Translations under genes and position numbers: made by a program
Shown: positions 62,701 through 64,000 of the stretch, piece after piece
Position numbering within the stretch: position 1 is the stretch's first letter
How the letters are laid out: every line of letters begins with the position of its first letter
Assembly: GCA_017590115.1 (NCBI GenBank)
Contig: JAGGNK010008781.1
Span: 5,745,371 to 5,809,370 of the forward strand
DNA: 64,000 nucleotides
Reading direction: 5' to 3'
Source: Montifringilla adamsi
Lineage: Eukaryota > Chordata > Aves > Passeriformes > Passeridae
The notes under the pieces: model-generated
The model's input: only the letters and a program-made list of their open reading frames with translations
Told to the model about the DNA's origin: nothing
The model's database searches: none

Positions 62701-64000
62701 ACTGAAAAGATGGCTATGAGCAGTCAATAAACACTCACCAGTTTTATTATTACATGGCAGCATGGTTTATAATGAAAGACTTTACCTCCTGAGCTCAGGT
62801 GGATTTCTTCCCAGAGCAGTGAGGGCCCAGATTGGCTTCATCATTATTGCTACTGCAGAGCAGCACGGGGCCTGACTTGCACATGAGATGGGCACACACA
62901 GTCTCAGATAGAAGCAGCAGCACAAAGCACTTCACTGGGGGCACATCAAGCTCTAATTTATGTCCATGAGCAAGGCACTGGCGCTCTCTGGAGCAGCTGA
63001 TGCAGTGCATGTACATGCACATCCCTACTGGTACCAAGCTATGGCATATTAAAGCAGTAAGTGAGAGCATATGCAACAATGAAATGCACCACTGCTGCTG
63101 GAGGAAGATAAAATGGAGAGCTGTGCAGTGCTTGGCTGGGTGAGGCTGACTAATGACTCTAATGTTAGTGGCTGCTGATCAAGAAATCAAATGCAGAGCA
63201 GTCCATCATAATCACAGCAGGTGAGGGAAGACAAGTCAGAGCCAGAGTTCAGAATACCAGAAACCTTCCTTGCTGTTCCAAAACCCAGGGAAAAAAATAC
63301 AGCATGCATTAAAAAGCCCAGCTTGTTTCAATGCATAGTCAAATTCATTAGAAGCCCTCTGAAACAGATCCTTTGTTACACAGTGTGTTGCCAGATGATA
63401 AGGACATTTTTGGGCAGCGTGTTCGCAGGAACACGAATGGAAAATGACGTGATGGACACAGTGTGTCAAAATAACAATCCTCATTTAAATCTTCACTTTA
63501 CAGACGTCTTCCATCTCAAATGTCAAACATGGAAAATGGATTGCCTGCAGAGGCCAACTTGGGGAACATCAATTGTTCTGAAGTTCAGAGTATTAATGTG
63601 GGGGAGGAAAAGAACTGACTTTAAAGTGCATCAGAAATCTTTATAGAATCTGACACCTTGTTCTTGCTATTTCTTTACCTTTGTTAGCACTTCAAGGCCA
63701 CGTCCCCTTTGCCACTTAGCTCACAACAGCTGATGTGGCATTTCATGGTGCACACTGGACATGACTGCCCATGAATGACCCACTGGCATGAGGAATAGTT
63801 GCTGCTCTTTCCTAGCAAGGCTGAGTAGAATCACACCACTGTCAGTGTTCAAGAAATTAGAGGATCAGGCTTCAAACAGAAAAAATTCTTAGGAAAGAAG
63901 CACATCTGTTGTGTAGTCCCAGAAGGAAAGAGGAGTTGGACCCTGCTTTCCAAATGCCTCACCCAATTCTGCACATTGATGATATTTATTCATACAGTGC
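59781..64000 (-). other. GALNT9 intron upstream of the GGENxE exon (partial)
   Basis: The acceptor CAG at 59783-59781, preceded by CTCTGTG, ends this phase-2 intron, which runs off the right edge. I looked on the minus strand for the preceding exon (it should end with a split Arg codon) and did not find it, so it lies beyond 64000. Contents are unique AT-rich sequence, a (CAG)5 at 61745-61759 and AT-rich TTTATATA stretches near 62080-62110 and 62220-62260. Confidence 0.75.
61745..61759 (+). repeat. Microsatellite (CAG)5
   Basis: Five perfect CAG units. It is intronic, so it does not encode a glutamine or serine run. Confidence 0.95.

Larger units (their letters stand above)
1..64000 (-). other. 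GALNT9: GALNT9 gene body (partial, internal part)
   Basis: Five minus-strand exons joined in order give one continuous protein segment of 235 codons. I recognise it as GALNT9, a Golgi type II membrane protein of the polypeptide GalNAc-transferase family. The family transfers GalNAc from UDP-GalNAc to Ser/Thr and so starts mucin-type O-glycosylation; the Y subfamily (GALNT8, 9, 17, 18) shows weak or restricted activity in vitro. GALNT9 is favoured over the paralogues by exon words such as [27 protein letters not shown] and LQLGPLGSTAFLPDSKCL. Exons for the N-terminal tail, membrane anchor, stem and first catalytic half are beyond 64000, and the terminal exon is left of 1. The segment corresponds roughly to residues 320-555 of the family protein (inferred). 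Neither the promoter nor the 3' UTR is in the window. Boundaries are the window limits, not gene ends. Confidence 0.9.

Noticed and set aside
59781..64000. Search for the exon preceding the GGENxE exon
   Set aside because: No segment on the minus strand gave the expected catalytic-domain words with a phase-2 donor; the exon presumably lies beyond 64000.

Overview
The window looks like a piece of a bird chromosome, probably a songbird. Vertebrate-type exons of about 100-190 bp with GT-AG junctions sit in long AT-rich introns. A CR1 LINE remnant (the typical bird LINE) is present, and a solo LTR resembles a family I know from passerine genomes. No bacterial-type operons, rRNA, tRNA or CRISPR arrays are visible. 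The songbird call is an inference; the vertebrate call is firm.

The whole window appears to lie inside one gene on the minus strand, GALNT9, a polypeptide N-acetylgalactosaminyltransferase of the brain-enriched GALNT8/9/17/18 (Y) subfamily. Five consecutive internal coding exons are visible. In transcription order they are 59780-59663, 13100-12915, 9361-9224, 6890-6795 and 506-339. Each has consensus splice sites and every junction keeps the frame. Together they encode 235 complete codons, about two fifths of a roughly 600-residue enzyme: the end of the catalytic domain and the first two thirds of the C-terminal ricin-type lectin domain. The exons for the cytoplasmic tail, membrane anchor, stem and first catalytic half lie beyond position 64000. 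The last exon (end of the lectin domain, stop codon, 3' UTR) lies to the left of position 1.

Layout: 1-338 is the start of the final intron. 507-6794, 6891-9223 and 9362-12914 are short introns; the last holds a fresh 133-bp tandem duplication. 13101-59662 is a single 46.6-kb intron that splits the conserved catalytic motif. It holds a CR1 fragment near its 3' end, a 423-bp solo LTR in the gene's sense orientation, several poly(A) tracts, microsatellites, short perfect inverted repeats and some possible regulatory segments. 59781-64000 is part of the next intron upstream.

Other open reading frames in the window look like chance: none shows a recognisable family, codon bias or splice context. 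I found no convincing second gene and no previously undescribed biological system. The items worth a second look are structural features of the introns and the family-specific changes in the enzyme motif.
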